Assembly (NCBI GenBank): GCA_002726395.1
Contig: PBTA01000053.1
Location: 1 to 16,186 of the forward strand
From: Methanobacteriota archaeon
GTDB taxonomy: Archaea; Thermoplasmatota; Poseidoniia; Poseidoniales; Poseidoniaceae
Direction of reading: 5' to 3'
Length of the DNA stretch: 16,186 bases
In this document: in pieces, positions 6,701 to 15,148 of the stretch
Position numbering within the stretch: position 1 is the stretch's first letter
How the letters are laid out: each line of letters begins with the position of its first letter
Position numbers and translations under genes: made by a program
The notes under the pieces: generated by a model
Told to the model about the DNA's origin: nothing
Databases searched by the model: none
Seen by the model: only the letters and a program-made list of their open reading frames with translations

Positions 6701-9700
6701 TGTCGTTAAACCACGGCTTTCCAACCGTAGTGTTGTCGAAGATTGTTTCAACTTCAATTTTGTAAACTCCCGCAAAGAACTCGTGACTTGCGACAAAGTC
6801 GGATGATGATTGTTCAGCATCGACATTGGTTCGAGAAATGGTGTATGCATTGTCTTCAACGAAGGTAAATTCTTGCAGCGTGATGTTGTTGAACGCAACA
6901 CCCTTGAAACCGTCATTAACACCGTTTCTTCCGTCGTCATCGGATTGGAATTCAAAGTTAATGTCAACAGTTGATCCTGAAAGCGATGTGCATTCAAAGT
7001 CCCAGTTTGCAGAGTTCGCATCAGAGGTGTTAAGCACATACAAATGAGTCAAGTCAATGCTTGTTGTTGCAACAAGATCGTTAGTATTGAAGAAGACATT
7101 GTAGTTTCCAGCAGAACCATCGGTGGATGCATCATCGCCAATATAGGAGATTTCAGCAAAGTCGATTGGTTCAGAAGCATTGACGATGTTGTCGCCGTTT
7201 TCATCTTCTTGGCAAGTACCGTCTTCGTTGTAATCGTTCCATTGTCCCATAACAACGCTGCTGTAAGTTGCACCGTCACGAAGGATATCAAGGGTCATTG
7301 CAGCGTAATCATTGACGTCAACAATGCTGGTTCCGTCAGAGTCAATTCCGTAGAAAGTGTCAGCATAGTATTCGAAGTTGAGTGAAACGAAGTCACCGCT
7401 CATCGAAGTCAAATCCACATCTGGTATGGTAAGTGTCTCGTTTGCCCAAGCATCGCCGTAGCCGTTTGAACCGGTGTCACACGGATGGCCGAACCAATAC
7501 GCATAGTTGTTGAAAATCTTGTCTTGGCACGAAGCTTCGTTGTAGAGAGCCCCTTGTGGGTTTTGGCTTTCCTCGTATCGGTAACCGTCCGTACCTCCTT
7601 CAAACGTTTCTTCACACAATGCACTTGGAGTTCCGCAATAGATGTCGGATGGCGTTGCTGAGAAAACAGAGGCTTTGATATCAAAGTCGACCGCAGTATT
7701 GCCCCAGTTATTGGTTGCAACTTCAATGTCAAAGACACCTTCAGCATACAATCCTCCAGGATTGAAATACTCAAGACTCTCAACCATTGGGTCGTAAAGA
7801 TTCAGTGGAGTGATGTAACCAACAATCTCGTCATTTTGAGATTGCTCGTCCCACGAATTACCGCTCAGTGTAGCAGAAATTCTGTATGTCGTGTCGTTCA
7901 ACAGGTCTGCTGTAATTGAAGAAGTATATTCTTCACCAGGACCAAGGTTGTTGAGCGGGACATTTGCTTGTTGAACTTGCGGGTTTGGCTCGAAAGCCGT
8001 GGTTTGCTTCCAAATAGTCAAATTGTCAACTGCATATCCGTCTCGGCCTGACCATCGACTTTCGTTATCATCGGAAATGGAACCTTCGAATCCAGTTCGT
8101 AGACGGAATCGGATATCGATTGTTTCTCCAGCCCATGGACTGAGGTCAAACGCGCCTATGCCCTCTTCAGTGAAGTTATTCCAACCGTAGTTGGTTCCGA
8201 ATGAGTAAACACCGTAGTAGTAGATTCCTTCAGGTGAACCGCCAATGGCTTGCTTATACATACGGTCCATGTCAAATCCGCCCCACATCGATTCACCAGA
8301 TGCGCATGCACCTGCGATTTGAGCGCTTTGAGGACACGAGATAGTTGACCATCCATTCTCAACACTGCCGATTTCAATCATTGCAATGTCGTCCCAAACG
8401 TCTCCAGCGAGGTAGTTACCGGATGTGTCGAGGCTTCCCAATACACCATGTCCGAGGTGTTGGAATAATTCGAGGCTCATGAAAGCTCGATCGGAACCTG
8501 TCAAGTCAACATCTTCCAAAACCATAGCATCGTCCCAGTTACGTCCGTATCCAGACCATGTATCTCCAGAAGAGTTGGTTTTGTATTCTCCAGCCCACAT
8601 GAAATCGGTCGGATTGATATAATTCGCTGAAACATTTGGACCATTGTTTCCATCAGTTGCACCGACGGAGTGATTGGTTTCTTCGTGCCAATATGTGGAT
8701 TGGTCAACGTATTCTTCAAACGCCCAAGTACATCCGCTGCATGCGGCCTTGTTCTCTGGAGCATCCCAATCCATCTCGTAGACAGTTGTATTGGAAGAGT
8801 TTAATTGATCGACGACCTTCAATTCAACATCGAGTGTTGCCTGTTGGCCATTGAGAATGTCCATACCAGTATTTGTGACGGTGACATTGATGTCACGAGT
8901 TCCTTCACCGACAATTCCGTAGAATTTGTCGACTGGAGATATTTCTATCGAAGAGACAGACAAATCTTTACTGTCCATTTCGATGACCGAAACCGTGTCG
9001 TATTGACCTTCCCAACCGAAGTTGTCTCTCCATGAAGTGAAACGCCAATTTGCATGACCGACAACCAAATCATCAGCAGAGTTACTTGCACCTGCAAGTT
9101 GTCCAACTGCGACAACATTCGGTCGTCGACCTGCTGCATAGGAAAGTGGACCCAAATGGCCACCGTTTCCGTCTGAGAGGGTTACCTGAACGGTTGTTGG
9201 GAAATTAAGGTAGAAAGAAGAAGTTGAACCACCTGCTGAGTCTGTTGTGTTTTGTTGGTAAGCAATGGTCGGATTTATGAAATCCGGTTCTTGGTCACCG
9301 TTCAAATCGGTAACTGCGACTTGCCAAGAGATGTATGGCCCAAAGTAAGCAAGTGTAGGTGAACTCCAAGTTCCAACTGCAGAAGACGTAACGTAAGTGA
9401 CGTTTTCGAGGTTTGCATCATTCAGCACCATAACATCGATTACGCCATCTTCGTCCATGTCTCCGATATCGAAATTCTGTGAAGTGACAGTGTTCATGTT
9501 AATGACATGAGAGTTTGGTGGAGGGCTGGTTGCGCTGAACGTGTATGTTGCAGGGTAAGTGTTCGTCAAACAACTGAATTCGATAATCGTCATGTTGTCA
9601 TCGTTACCTGGGTTGGTAACTTGGCCCGTGCTGTAATCTACACCTTCGTTGCGTTGTAGCCATATGTCGTCATCGGTACAGGTTCCTGAAAGCCCACCGG

Positions 9701-10427
9701 TTTCAGTCTCTCCCCAATCTCCGACTTCCATATTGGTGTAGGAGTTTTGTTGAGAAGAACCGAGAGAGGTAATGATTCCTTGAGTTCCGCTGTTAATCGG
9801 TCCACGGTAAGTAACAACACGCTGTGTTGTGATGTCAGCCATCAAATCAAGAATGTAAACATCGTCGTTTCCGTCTTGGTTCGCGTCGCCCACTGCAAGG
9901 TCCCAAGCCCAGAAGTGAGTGAATCGAGCACCAATGCTCCACGTTTGTTCATTACATCCACCGTTTTCAATGATGGTGACGTTACCAGGTTCACCTGCTG
10001 GTGCTCCGTTATCGTCAGTCTTGAATGGATTGTTTCTTTGGAAAATCACGATGTCAATAGCAGAGTCGCCGGTGAATTCTCCGACTTCAATAAATTGAAC
10101 ATTTGAAAATTCATCCCATTCGGCGTTTCGGCTTGTGTTCTTCGAAACCCAAACATCTTGTCGCTCGCTGAAGTCGCCGTTACCATCGTTCCAAAGAATC
10201 GAAATGGTGTGGGTGCCGTCAGTAGCCATAGCTAAATCATTGTGACCATCACAATTGAAATCGCCGATAGCAACATCATGCGGGTCACGGTTCGTGGTAT
10301 ACGAACGAGCCATAGAAGCACTTGCTGTGGCAGCAATTGCAGCGGTGGTCGAAAGTAACATCAGCATGACAAGGAACATGCTTAGGGCGCGGCTCTTGAG
10401 GTGGTGGTTCTTGGGAATCATCAACAT
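3732..10427 (-). CDS. giant surface-anchored FG-GAP/VCBS-type protein
   Basis: About 2231 aa from ATG 10425-10427. The N-terminus is a signal peptide: IPKNHHLKSR, a hydrophobic run, then Ala-rich sequence with an ASA-type cleavage site. At about nt 10300-9000 there are six FG-GAP/VCBS-like blades with Ca-binding loops, such as GDFNCDGHNDLA, GDANQDGNDDVYIL and GDMDEDGVIDVMVL, suggesting an integrin-alpha-like beta-propeller. Two cycles of a CARDB-like Ig domain plus a Cys-containing MAM/jelly-roll-like domain follow (about 8970-8000 and 7800-6860). A glutamine-amidotransferase-like Rossmann domain spans about 6285-5515, and PKD-like beta domains about 5140-4500. One transmembrane helix at 4059-4121 is followed by Arg-Arg and a cytoplasmic tail of roughly 105 aa. 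The protein is thus secreted and anchored at its C-terminus; adhesion, ligand binding or a cell-envelope role is inferred. The frame extends to a TTG at 10494-10496, but GGGGAA 8 nt before this ATG and the signal peptide favour the shorter form. Confidence 0.88.
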   Translation of the reverse strand: MLMIPKNHHLKSRALSMFLVMLMLLSTTAAIAATASASMARSYTTNRDPHDVAIGDFNCDGHNDLAMATDGTHTISILWNDGNGDFSERQDVWVSKNTSRNAEWDEFSNVQFIEVGEFTGDSAIDIVIFQRNNPFKTDDNGAPAGEPGNVTIIENGGCNEQTWSIGARFTHFWAWDLAVGDANQDGNDDVYILDLMADITTQRVVTYRGPINSGTQGIITSLGSSQQNSYTNMEVGDWGETETGGLSGTCTDDDIWLQRNEGVDYSTGQVTNPGNDDNMTIIEFSCLTNTYPATYTFSATSPPPNSHVINMNTVTSQNFDIGDMDEDGVIDVMVLNDANLENVTYVTSSAVGTWSSPTLAYFGPYISWQVAVTDLNGDQEPDFINPTIAYQQNTTDSAGGSTSSFYLNFPTTVQVTLSDGNGGHLGPLSYAAGRRPNVVAVGQLAGASNSADDLVVGHANWRFTSWRDNFGWEGQYDTVSVIEMDSKDLSVSSIEISPVDKFYGIVGEGTRDINVTVTNTGMDILNGQQATLDVELKVVDQLNSSNTTVYEMDWDAPENKAACSGCTWAFEEYVDQSTYWHEETNHSVGATDGNNGPNVSANYINPTDFMWAGEYKTNSSGDTWSGYGRNWDDAMVLEDVDLTGSDRAFMSLELFQHLGHGVLGSLDTSGNYLAGDVWDDIAMIEIGSVENGWSTISCPQSAQIAGACASGESMWGGFDMDRMYKQAIGGSPEGIYYYGVYSFGTNYGWNNFTEEGIGAFDLSPWAGETIDIRFRLRTGFEGSISDDNESRWSGRDGYAVDNLTIWKQTTAFEPNPQVQQANVPLNNLGPGEEYTSSITADLLNDTTYRISATLSGNSWDEQSQNDEIVGYITPLNLYDPMVESLEYFNPGGLYAEGVFDIEVATNNWGNTAVDFDIKASVFSATPSDIYCGTPSALCEETFEGGTDGYRYEESQNPQGALYNEASCQDKIFNNYAYWFGHPCDTGSNGYGDAWANETLTIPDVDLTSMSGDFVSLNFEYYADTFYGIDSDGTSIVDVNDYAAMTLDILRDGATYSSVVMGQWNDYNEDGTCQEDENGDNIVNASEPIDFAEISYIGDDASTDGSAGNYNVFFNTNDLVATTSIDLTHLYVLNTSDANSANWDFECTSLSGSTVDINFEFQSDDDGRNGVNDGFKGVAFNNITLQEFTFVEDNAYTISRTNVDAEQSSSDFVASHEFFAGVYKIEVETIFDNTTVGKPWFNDNELSVSNNRETVIFNVESVDITLGKPNTLNCLNDQTLECVMPIDSALTHDWTVKATNGVLAGDYVFNMNIYDMTTGSVAHSTTAGPAQSLESHQLIDITFTPWNGWMDGHEYNISFDSELANGNPSGNVRYFHATFADHVDVAILSDTSPRTTAIKQDLDLLGMSYTQFDINDWDTYFLSGWFTHYDKIVLPWQTDIAAKDIENGGRGYYQKLGSTANKNTLEGFMFAGGTVQAHLGPQGSQIYGLGQGLSGRLPFGLNIASRNLDDAPITYAETNFADPYHPLMDNVDLAAFQGFDASSTVATAILDTNSQSANNVPERCGGYSESKKDGTFQRIIRQDGTAAEQKDTILGVCSYQSGGMIISTIDVSTHSERADSTTLPLLGNMLSYQVTPYPSGFGILGNGLDLQINGVIPDNDPSTGGYVDHYIKSDAELTFSFVTDTTETLDTDWIIDGPTSWTGATMASGTDHTDTTNPVMTFCKVDLSSATGCAQGEQWHVTLLLHDAAGHSRVITVTVETNDVYADAFRPTADAEIDMRDEYADQVEFIGTNTIQSKEWDVHRIILDADGEVTIFLDAGNSSDEDALEGNGIERYEWKVLFDAPYGDDDFDIEGHSFTQTAASDGLFAYTFRNQTVDDSGSSTTQIRVELVVFDGADKFSEKHRMYFDVVPDGFGDQEPDISIDYTLGGQCPTASDCKIDTDTITISGSVLSGAEQGQKDVFVEVSLMPDSFNASAIDKFNMEQDGEWTKSNALGDLDTFALSLTLEGMYTNKSVTQILYIKWYEGEAPNERFITYKEILISLPACQGLEADLEAEAAGGEFVLDADGECQWSGAWTFVDGEWQAPQSDIGDDGTQGSLDGMLVPALAVVGLVVILILTLVFIRRGSEDDTQDFSVGASGFGGVIDQTEQYVQQLIAQGYPEETARAYAQQYASQAAAAAPAAAAPAAAAPAMDDAVYQQYYQQFTAQGYDPQTAAAYAQQYALQYAQSQQ
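3853..3897 (-). repeat. three tandem 15-bp repeats coding for AAAAP linker
   Basis: Three near-perfect copies of gctggagctgcggcg (plus strand) encode an Ala-Ala-Ala-Ala-Pro linker in the cytoplasmic tail of the giant surface protein. The linker sits between two copies of the QGY...AYAQQY motif. Such in-frame repeats commonly change copy number by slippage. Confidence 0.9.
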
Positions 10428-10435
10428 CACTAATC

Positions 10436-10441
10436 TTCCCC
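10436..10441 (-). promoter_or_regulatory. Shine-Dalgarno site of the giant surface-protein gene
   Basis: GGGGAA on the minus strand lies 8 nt before ATG 10427 and 5 nt before an in-frame GTG at 10430. It argues against the TTG start at 10496 and places initiation directly before the signal peptide. Confidence 0.55.
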
Positions 10442-10539
10442 AATCTCTGTTGCACTTTAATTGCTTTGCTTTCAGGTTCTCTAACCGTTGCTGCAAAAAG
10501 CCATGCAGTGGCCCGATTACAAGTCAATTTTTAAGAATG

Positions 10540-10554
10540 GAAGCATTTCGCTTC
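10540..10554 (-). other. short perfect hairpin in the leader of the giant gene
   Basis: On the minus strand GAAGC-GAAAT-GCTTC forms a 5-bp stem with a 5-nt loop. It lies after the oligo-T run that follows the 224-aa gene and about 110 nt before the ATG of the surface-protein gene. A TATA-like TTAAAAAT follows it at about 10526-10533. Its role is unclear; it could belong to the terminator or the promoter region. Confidence 0.35.
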
Positions 10555-10563
10555 TTGCTGCAC

Positions 10564-10569
10564 AAAAAA
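10564..10569 (-). terminator. oligo-T terminator after the 224-aa gene
   Basis: The minus strand reads TTTTTT, preceded by an AT-rich stretch, starting about 14 nt after the TAA at 10583-10585. Archaeal RNA polymerases terminate on such T-runs without needing a hairpin. It would separate the acnA / 224-aa transcript from the surface-protein transcript. Confidence 0.5.
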
Positions 10570-10582
10570 GGAAATTTTTTGC

Positions 10583-11257
10583 TTAGAATTTTCCGGCTAA
10601 CCATCGTGGAGAAGGACCCCATCCAGTAGCATCTCCACCGTGTACTTTGACGAGTTTACCAGCAGAGAAAAGAGATTCAAGCCAGACCAAAAGTTTGGTT
10701 CCTTCTCTACCACCTAATCGCTTACTTGCAATTTCTTCAATATCTTCTGTCTTGAGAGCAGTAATGCCGTATTCACGAACAACCAAATGCAATAATTCCC
10801 TCAGCCATGCTTCTGCCATTGGGTCAACACTCATTGCACCTTGAACTGGCTGCGGAGGGTCCATTTCCTCTAATGTTGCCATCAGTTCAATCGGGTCTGG
10901 GCGAATCGGATCTTCTAAGCCGAGTAATTCAAGCTCTTCAGCAAGGTTCAGTTGACCGATAGGGCGTCGAACAACTGGGATTCGTGAAGGGTCAGGTGTT
11001 GGACCCATGTCAAGTGGTTTTTGACTCAGAGGCACATCGCTGTTTTCGTCGAATTCCTCGTCTTCATCCGGTATGTGGATTCCTGAAGTATTTGTTGCCC
11101 TTACTTCGACGGCGATGGGCATTGTCCAACCTACACCTTCTAATCCAAGTTCGGCGATGTGTTGTTTGACCCAAGAAGCTTCACCTTCCAGAAGAACTTG
11201 AACATCATGTTCGTCCGAACGAAATCGGTAACGAACTTGCCCACGTAGTTCAGCCAT
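10583..11257 (-). CDS. conserved-looking protein of unknown function, possible winged-helix C-terminus
   Basis: A 224-aa soluble protein starting at ATG (11255-11257). Residues 1-55 look like a small alpha/beta unit: strand LRGQVRYRFRSD, strand HDVQVLLEGE, helix SWVKQHIAELGL, strand IAVEVRAT. Residues 60-145 are acidic and Pro-rich and look disordered. Residues 146-224 are helical, then basic and aromatic (EAWLRELLHLVVREYGITAL, EDIEEIASKRLG, TKLLVWLESLFSAGKLVKVH, GWGPSPRWL). That arrangement could be a winged-helix-type fold but no signature confirms it. I do not recognise the family. It follows acnA by 55 nt on the same strand with no clear terminator between them, so co-transcription is likely, but nothing in the sequence links it functionally to aconitase. 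Confidence 0.75.
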   Translation of the reverse strand: MAELRGQVRYRFRSDEHDVQVLLEGEASWVKQHIAELGLEGVGWTMPIAVEVRATNTSGIHIPDEDEEFDENSDVPLSQKPLDMGPTPDPSRIPVVRRPIGQLNLAEELELLGLEDPIRPDPIELMATLEEMDPPQPVQGAMSVDPMAEAWLRELLHLVVREYGITALKTEDIEEIASKRLGGREGTKLLVWLESLFSAGKLVKVHGGDATGWGPSPRWLAGKF

Positions 11258-11312
11258 CAGTCTCAGTCCATTGTGCAGTGTGTAATCAACTTAGTGATAG
11301 GGAAATTCTCTG

Positions 11313-13982
11313 TTATTCTGATTTTGCAAGTTGTCGCAAAACAGTATGAAGAATACCTCCGTTGCGATAATAATCAACTTCAACCGGAGTATCGAGGCGG
11401 ACTTGAGTTTTGAACGAAGAAGTTGTGCCGTTCGAATGTGTTGCAGTTACATCTAAGATCTCGAGAGGTTGAACTTCATCAGTCACTGGTATCGAAAACG
11501 ATTCAGTACCATCAAGGCCAAGAGATTCGTGTGACTCACCTTCGACAAAAGTAAGAGGTAAAACACCCATCCCTACAAGATTTGAACGATGAATACGTTC
11601 AAATGAAGTCGCAATAACTGCCTCCACACCGAGAAGATAGGTGCCTTTCGCAGCCCAATCTCGTGATGAACCGGTCCCATACTGGCTTCCGGCAAGAACG
11701 ACTTTAGCACCCTCGTAGGATTGAGCAGCATCGTAAACAGAAACAACTTCACCGGTCTTGAAATCTAAAGCGAATCCTCCCTCAGTGCCTGGTGCCATTT
11801 GATTACGAATACGGACATTGGCAAAAGTACCTCGCATCATAATTTCATGATTACCTCTTCTGCTCCCGAATGAATTGAAATCGTTCCGGTCAATGTTGCG
11901 CTCAGTAAGCCATTTACCGGCGGGCCCATCTGCAGGGAAAGCTCCCGCTGGAGAGATGTGATCGGTTGTAATTGAATCACCTAACTTCAACAACACACGA
12001 GCGTTATCAATACTTGAGATTGGTTGAGGTTCTGGCGATAGACCCGAGAAGAATGTCGGTAATCGAATGTAAGTAGAATCACTGTGCCACGGGTAAAGGG
12101 GGCTTGGCTCAGAGGGGATGCTGTCCCAGCGAGGTTCATTCATTGCATCTGCATAGCGTTGCCTGAACATATCCGGAGTAATCACAGTCAGAGCCTCAGC
12201 CAATTGCTCATCACTCGGCCAAATATCACTCAGCATGACGGGAGTACCATCGTGAGAAATACCGAGTGGTTCAGTGGTTAAATCCACTTCCAATGAACCG
12301 GCTAAGGCATAGGCGACAACGAGTGGCGGACTGGCAAGATAAGACGCTTTCACCTTACCGTGAACTCGACCTTCAAAATTACGATTACCAGAAATTACCG
12401 AACCTACGATGAGTCCTTCCTCATCAATTGCAGCCTCGATTTCTTCAGGGATAGGGCCGGAGTTCCCGATACACGTCGTGCATCCATAACCAACAACATT
12501 GAAGCCGAGTGCATTCAAATCTTCTTGCAGACCAGATGCTTCGTAATATTCGGTTACAACTCGACTGCCCGGGGCAAGCGAGGTTTTGACCCAAGGTTTG
12601 ACTTCCAATCCATGGGCTCGCGCATTACGTGCAAGAAGTCCTGCTGCAAGCATGACATCTGGATTCGAAGTATTTGTACACGATGTAATCGCAGCGATGA
12701 CAACATCGCCGTGGTTGAGGTCAAATTTATGCCCATTTCTCTCAGCTAGTGCGCTGTTGGAAAGTTGTTCAGTCGAGAGACCGTGCCCATGATGTCCAAG
12801 TTCGTGAGTAAGTGATTGCTCAAAATGGTGTTTCATATTCGACAAATCGACCCGGTCTTGAGGACGTTTTGGACCTGCAAGAGCGGGTTGAACAGTTGAG
12901 AGGTCAAGTTCTAAGATGTCGGTGTAAGATTTCTCTGCATCCTCTGAGGAATACCAAAGGCCTTGAGCACGAGAATAGGCTTCAACTCCGGCAATAGCAT
13001 CATCATCTCGACCGGTTAATCGCATATACTCAAGCGTGCGCTCATCTACGGGGAAGAATCCACATGTAGCACCGTATTCAGGAGCCATATTGGCAATAGT
13101 TGCTCGGTCTGCCAATGAAAGGGCAACCATTCCTGGCCCGAAGAACTCGACAAACTTGCCCACAACACCGTGCTCTCGAAGGATTTCGACAATTCTTAAC
13201 GTCATATCTGTAGCAGTGACGCCAGGATTGAGTGCGCCAATAAGTCGCATTCCAACCACATCTGGCGCAAGCATGTAAATCGGTTGTCCGAGCATAACTG
13301 CTTCAGCCTCTATACCACCTACTCCCCAGCCAAGAACTCCAAGACCGTTGATCATGGTGGTGTGAGAATCTGTTCCGACCAACGTATCTGCAAGCCAAAT
13401 GCCATTTTCTTGACGAGCAACACTCGCAAGATATTCCAAATTCACTTGATGTACAATTCCTCGAGAAGGTGGGACTGCTTGGAAGTTATCAAGCGATTGT
13501 TGACCCCACTTGAGGAATGTGTAGCGTTCCATATTTCGGTGATATTCTATATCGAGATTGAGTTGAAGTGCATCGCTGTTCGCACCATCAATGTCAACTT
13601 GGACCGAATGGTCGATGACCAAATCTACAGGAACCTGAGGATTGACTTTTTCAGGGTCTCCGCCCATTTCGACCATCGCATCACGAAGGGCGGCTAAATC
13701 GACAACCGCAGGTACACCGGTGAAATCTTGTAAAATTACACGTGAAGGACGGAATGGAATTTCACCACGCTCACCGCTTGGCGTCCATCCAGCGATGTTT
13801 CGAATATCTTCGTCACGAATTAAGAAACCGTCGTGACCCCGTAATGCGCCCTCGAGGAGAATACGAATAGAATAAGGCAATGAAGACGTGTCAATCCCGT
13901 TTTCATCTAGTCCATCAAGAGCAAAATAGTCGCCACCTACTGAGAGACTGCGCCGCGCATTGTATGGGTCGAGTGGCGTCAT
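11313..13982 (-). CDS. acnA: aconitate hydratase (AcnA/IRP-type aconitase)
   Basis: An 889-aa cytoplasmic [4Fe-4S] enzyme that isomerises citrate to isocitrate through cis-aconitate in the TCA cycle. The length matches the AcnA/IRP family. The three cluster cysteines are C435 (in AITSCTNTSNP), C501 and C504 (in YGCTTCIGNSGP), the same positions as in E. coli AcnA. Other hallmarks are GTDSHTTMINGLGVLGWGVG at 203-222, NRNFEGRVHG at 533-542, and, in the C-terminal swivel domain, GDSITTDHISPAG at 668-680, GSRRGNHEIMMRGTFAN at 706-722 and the active-site loop GSQYGTGSSRDWAAKGT at 765-781. The N-terminal region (PYSIRILLEGALR) is also typical. No frameshift or missing ligand is visible, so it should be active. 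It starts at ATG 13980-13982, 77 nt after the cyclophilin gene, and precedes the 224-aa gene. The RNA-binding moonlighting role of some AcnA/IRP proteins cannot be judged from sequence alone. Confidence 0.97.
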   Translation of the reverse strand: MTPLDPYNARRSLSVGGDYFALDGLDENGIDTSSLPYSIRILLEGALRGHDGFLIRDEDIRNIAGWTPSGERGEIPFRPSRVILQDFTGVPAVVDLAALRDAMVEMGGDPEKVNPQVPVDLVIDHSVQVDIDGANSDALQLNLDIEYHRNMERYTFLKWGQQSLDNFQAVPPSRGIVHQVNLEYLASVARQENGIWLADTLVGTDSHTTMINGLGVLGWGVGGIEAEAVMLGQPIYMLAPDVVGMRLIGALNPGVTATDMTLRIVEILREHGVVGKFVEFFGPGMVALSLADRATIANMAPEYGATCGFFPVDERTLEYMRLTGRDDDAIAGVEAYSRAQGLWYSSEDAEKSYTDILELDLSTVQPALAGPKRPQDRVDLSNMKHHFEQSLTHELGHHGHGLSTEQLSNSALAERNGHKFDLNHGDVVIAAITSCTNTSNPDVMLAAGLLARNARAHGLEVKPWVKTSLAPGSRVVTEYYEASGLQEDLNALGFNVVGYGCTTCIGNSGPIPEEIEAAIDEEGLIVGSVISGNRNFEGRVHGKVKASYLASPPLVVAYALAGSLEVDLTTEPLGISHDGTPVMLSDIWPSDEQLAEALTVITPDMFRQRYADAMNEPRWDSIPSEPSPLYPWHSDSTYIRLPTFFSGLSPEPQPISSIDNARVLLKLGDSITTDHISPAGAFPADGPAGKWLTERNIDRNDFNSFGSRRGNHEIMMRGTFANVRIRNQMAPGTEGGFALDFKTGEVVSVYDAAQSYEGAKVVLAGSQYGTGSSRDWAAKGTYLLGVEAVIATSFERIHRSNLVGMGVLPLTFVEGESHESLGLDGTESFSIPVTDEVQPLEILDVTATHSNGTTSSFKTQVRLDTPVEVDYYRNGGILHTVLRQLAKSE

Positions 13983-14059
13983 GTTTCAAGCCATTCGGCC
14001 ATCATCTATGAACAAAACCCTTGACAACTGCTGAGATTGTACCGGGAATATGGCCTAAC

Positions 14060-15148
14060 TCACCAGAATTGATACCATGGTTCGGAGGCATCACCGTTGA
14101 ATGTAGCACTGGAAAGTCTTACCTCATCGACAGGATCGCTGCCGGAGGTTTCGACTGCATCGATTTTATCGACAACGTCTTGTCCGCTGATAACTTGCCC
14201 GAAGACCGTATGTACTCCATCAAGGTGACTCGGTGTTGAATCAGGTGAGACAATGAAAAACTGTGAACCTCCTGTATGTGCAGCACTGGTTTTCGCCATA
14301 GAGAGCGCATAGGGCTGATGGACAAGACCGTTGTCGGCCTCATCTGGTAAAGTCCAGTCCGCTGTTGCACAGTCCGCTGAAGAAGACATAGCTTGTCCGT
14401 TACAATACCCTGACCAAACAACAGCATGCCCGCCGGTTCCGTCAAAATTTGTGAAATCTCCTCCTTGAAGCATAAATCCTTGAATAATCCGATGATAAAT
14501 CGTGTTGTCAAAATAACCCTCATTGACAAGTGCTTTGAAATTTTCAACATGAAGAGGCGCATCATCAGGATACAATTCAATGGTAATAGTACCCGTCTCT
14601 TGAACTCCATTTGGATTGGTCCAACTCATCTCAAAAATTACTTCATTACCATATGATTTTGGTTGAGCTAGTATTCCTAAACCTGCCAAAATAAGAATAA
14701 GGCTGGCTACAAAGGCAAACATTCCAGCGACAGTTGGCGTACCGTCGTTCATCAGACGAGGAATGACGCTCTCGCTGATTCGCTTGTCTTGCATTTCATT
14801 GAGAATCTCGTTGTAAGCGTTGTTCGATTTCTTATCTTTCGGATTCATTTTCACTGAATCTCGAAGTAAACCTGCTGCTTTACGATATTCGGATTTTGAA
14901 TTCGTGCGTTGGGCAATTTTATGGGTTGCTTCACCAGCAAGACGCAAGGTCGTTGGATGGGTGCCGTCTGCATCAACCTCGCGAAGAACCAGTAAGGCGC
15001 CTTCCGGCTTTCCTTTTGCGATCGATTTCTCCGCTTTATTCCAAGCGCTCTTTCGGACCTCTTCTGTGTCAAAAGGGCTTTTTTTCTGAACTTTCTCGGT
15101 ATCTAAAACGATTTTGGAAGGCTTGTCAGCAGTATCCGCCATATCCAT
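14060..15148 (-). CDS. membrane-anchored cyclophilin-type peptidyl-prolyl isomerase with TPR-like N-terminus
   Basis: 362 aa from ATG 15146-15148. The frame also allows ATG 15140-15142 and, less likely, GTG 15191-15193; no good Shine-Dalgarno site is seen, so a leaderless or short-leader start is possible. The first ~130 residues are charged and helical with TPR-like pairs (NKAEKSIAKGKPEGALLVLR; SEYRKAAGLLRDSVKMNPKD). One transmembrane helix follows (TVAGMFAFVASLILILAGLG), then a cyclophilin domain of about 180 aa. Core motifs are YHRIIQGFMLQGGDF (catalytic Arg, Phe and Gln equivalent to CypA R55, F60, Q63), GGSQFFIV and HLDGVHTVFGQV. The residue matching CypA W121, which contacts cyclosporin, is His here. 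An inserted loop carries two Cys (in SGYCNG and SADCAT). Positive-inside reasoning puts the N-terminus in the cytoplasm and the isomerase outside, implying folding of exported proteins. Confidence 0.92.
   Translation of the reverse strand: MDMADTADKPSKIVLDTEKVQKKSPFDTEEVRKSAWNKAEKSIAKGKPEGALLVLREVDADGTHPTTLRLAGEATHKIAQRTNSKSEYRKAAGLLRDSVKMNPKDKKSNNAYNEILNEMQDKRISESVIPRLMNDGTPTVAGMFAFVASLILILAGLGILAQPKSYGNEVIFEMSWTNPNGVQETGTITIELYPDDAPLHVENFKALVNEGYFDNTIYHRIIQGFMLQGGDFTNFDGTGGHAVVWSGYCNGQAMSSSADCATADWTLPDEADNGLVHQPYALSMAKTSAAHTGGSQFFIVSPDSTPSHLDGVHTVFGQVISGQDVVDKIDAVETSGSDPVDEVRLSSATFNGDASEPWYQFW

Noticed and set aside
10428..10496. Upstream TTG start for the giant surface protein
   Set aside because: It would add 23 charged residues before the signal peptide; a Shine-Dalgarno-like GGGGAA sits just before the downstream ATG instead.
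10500..10512. Small inverted repeat GCCA-TGCAG-TGGC
   Set aside because: A 4-bp stem is expected often by chance and has no T-run or conserved context to support a role.
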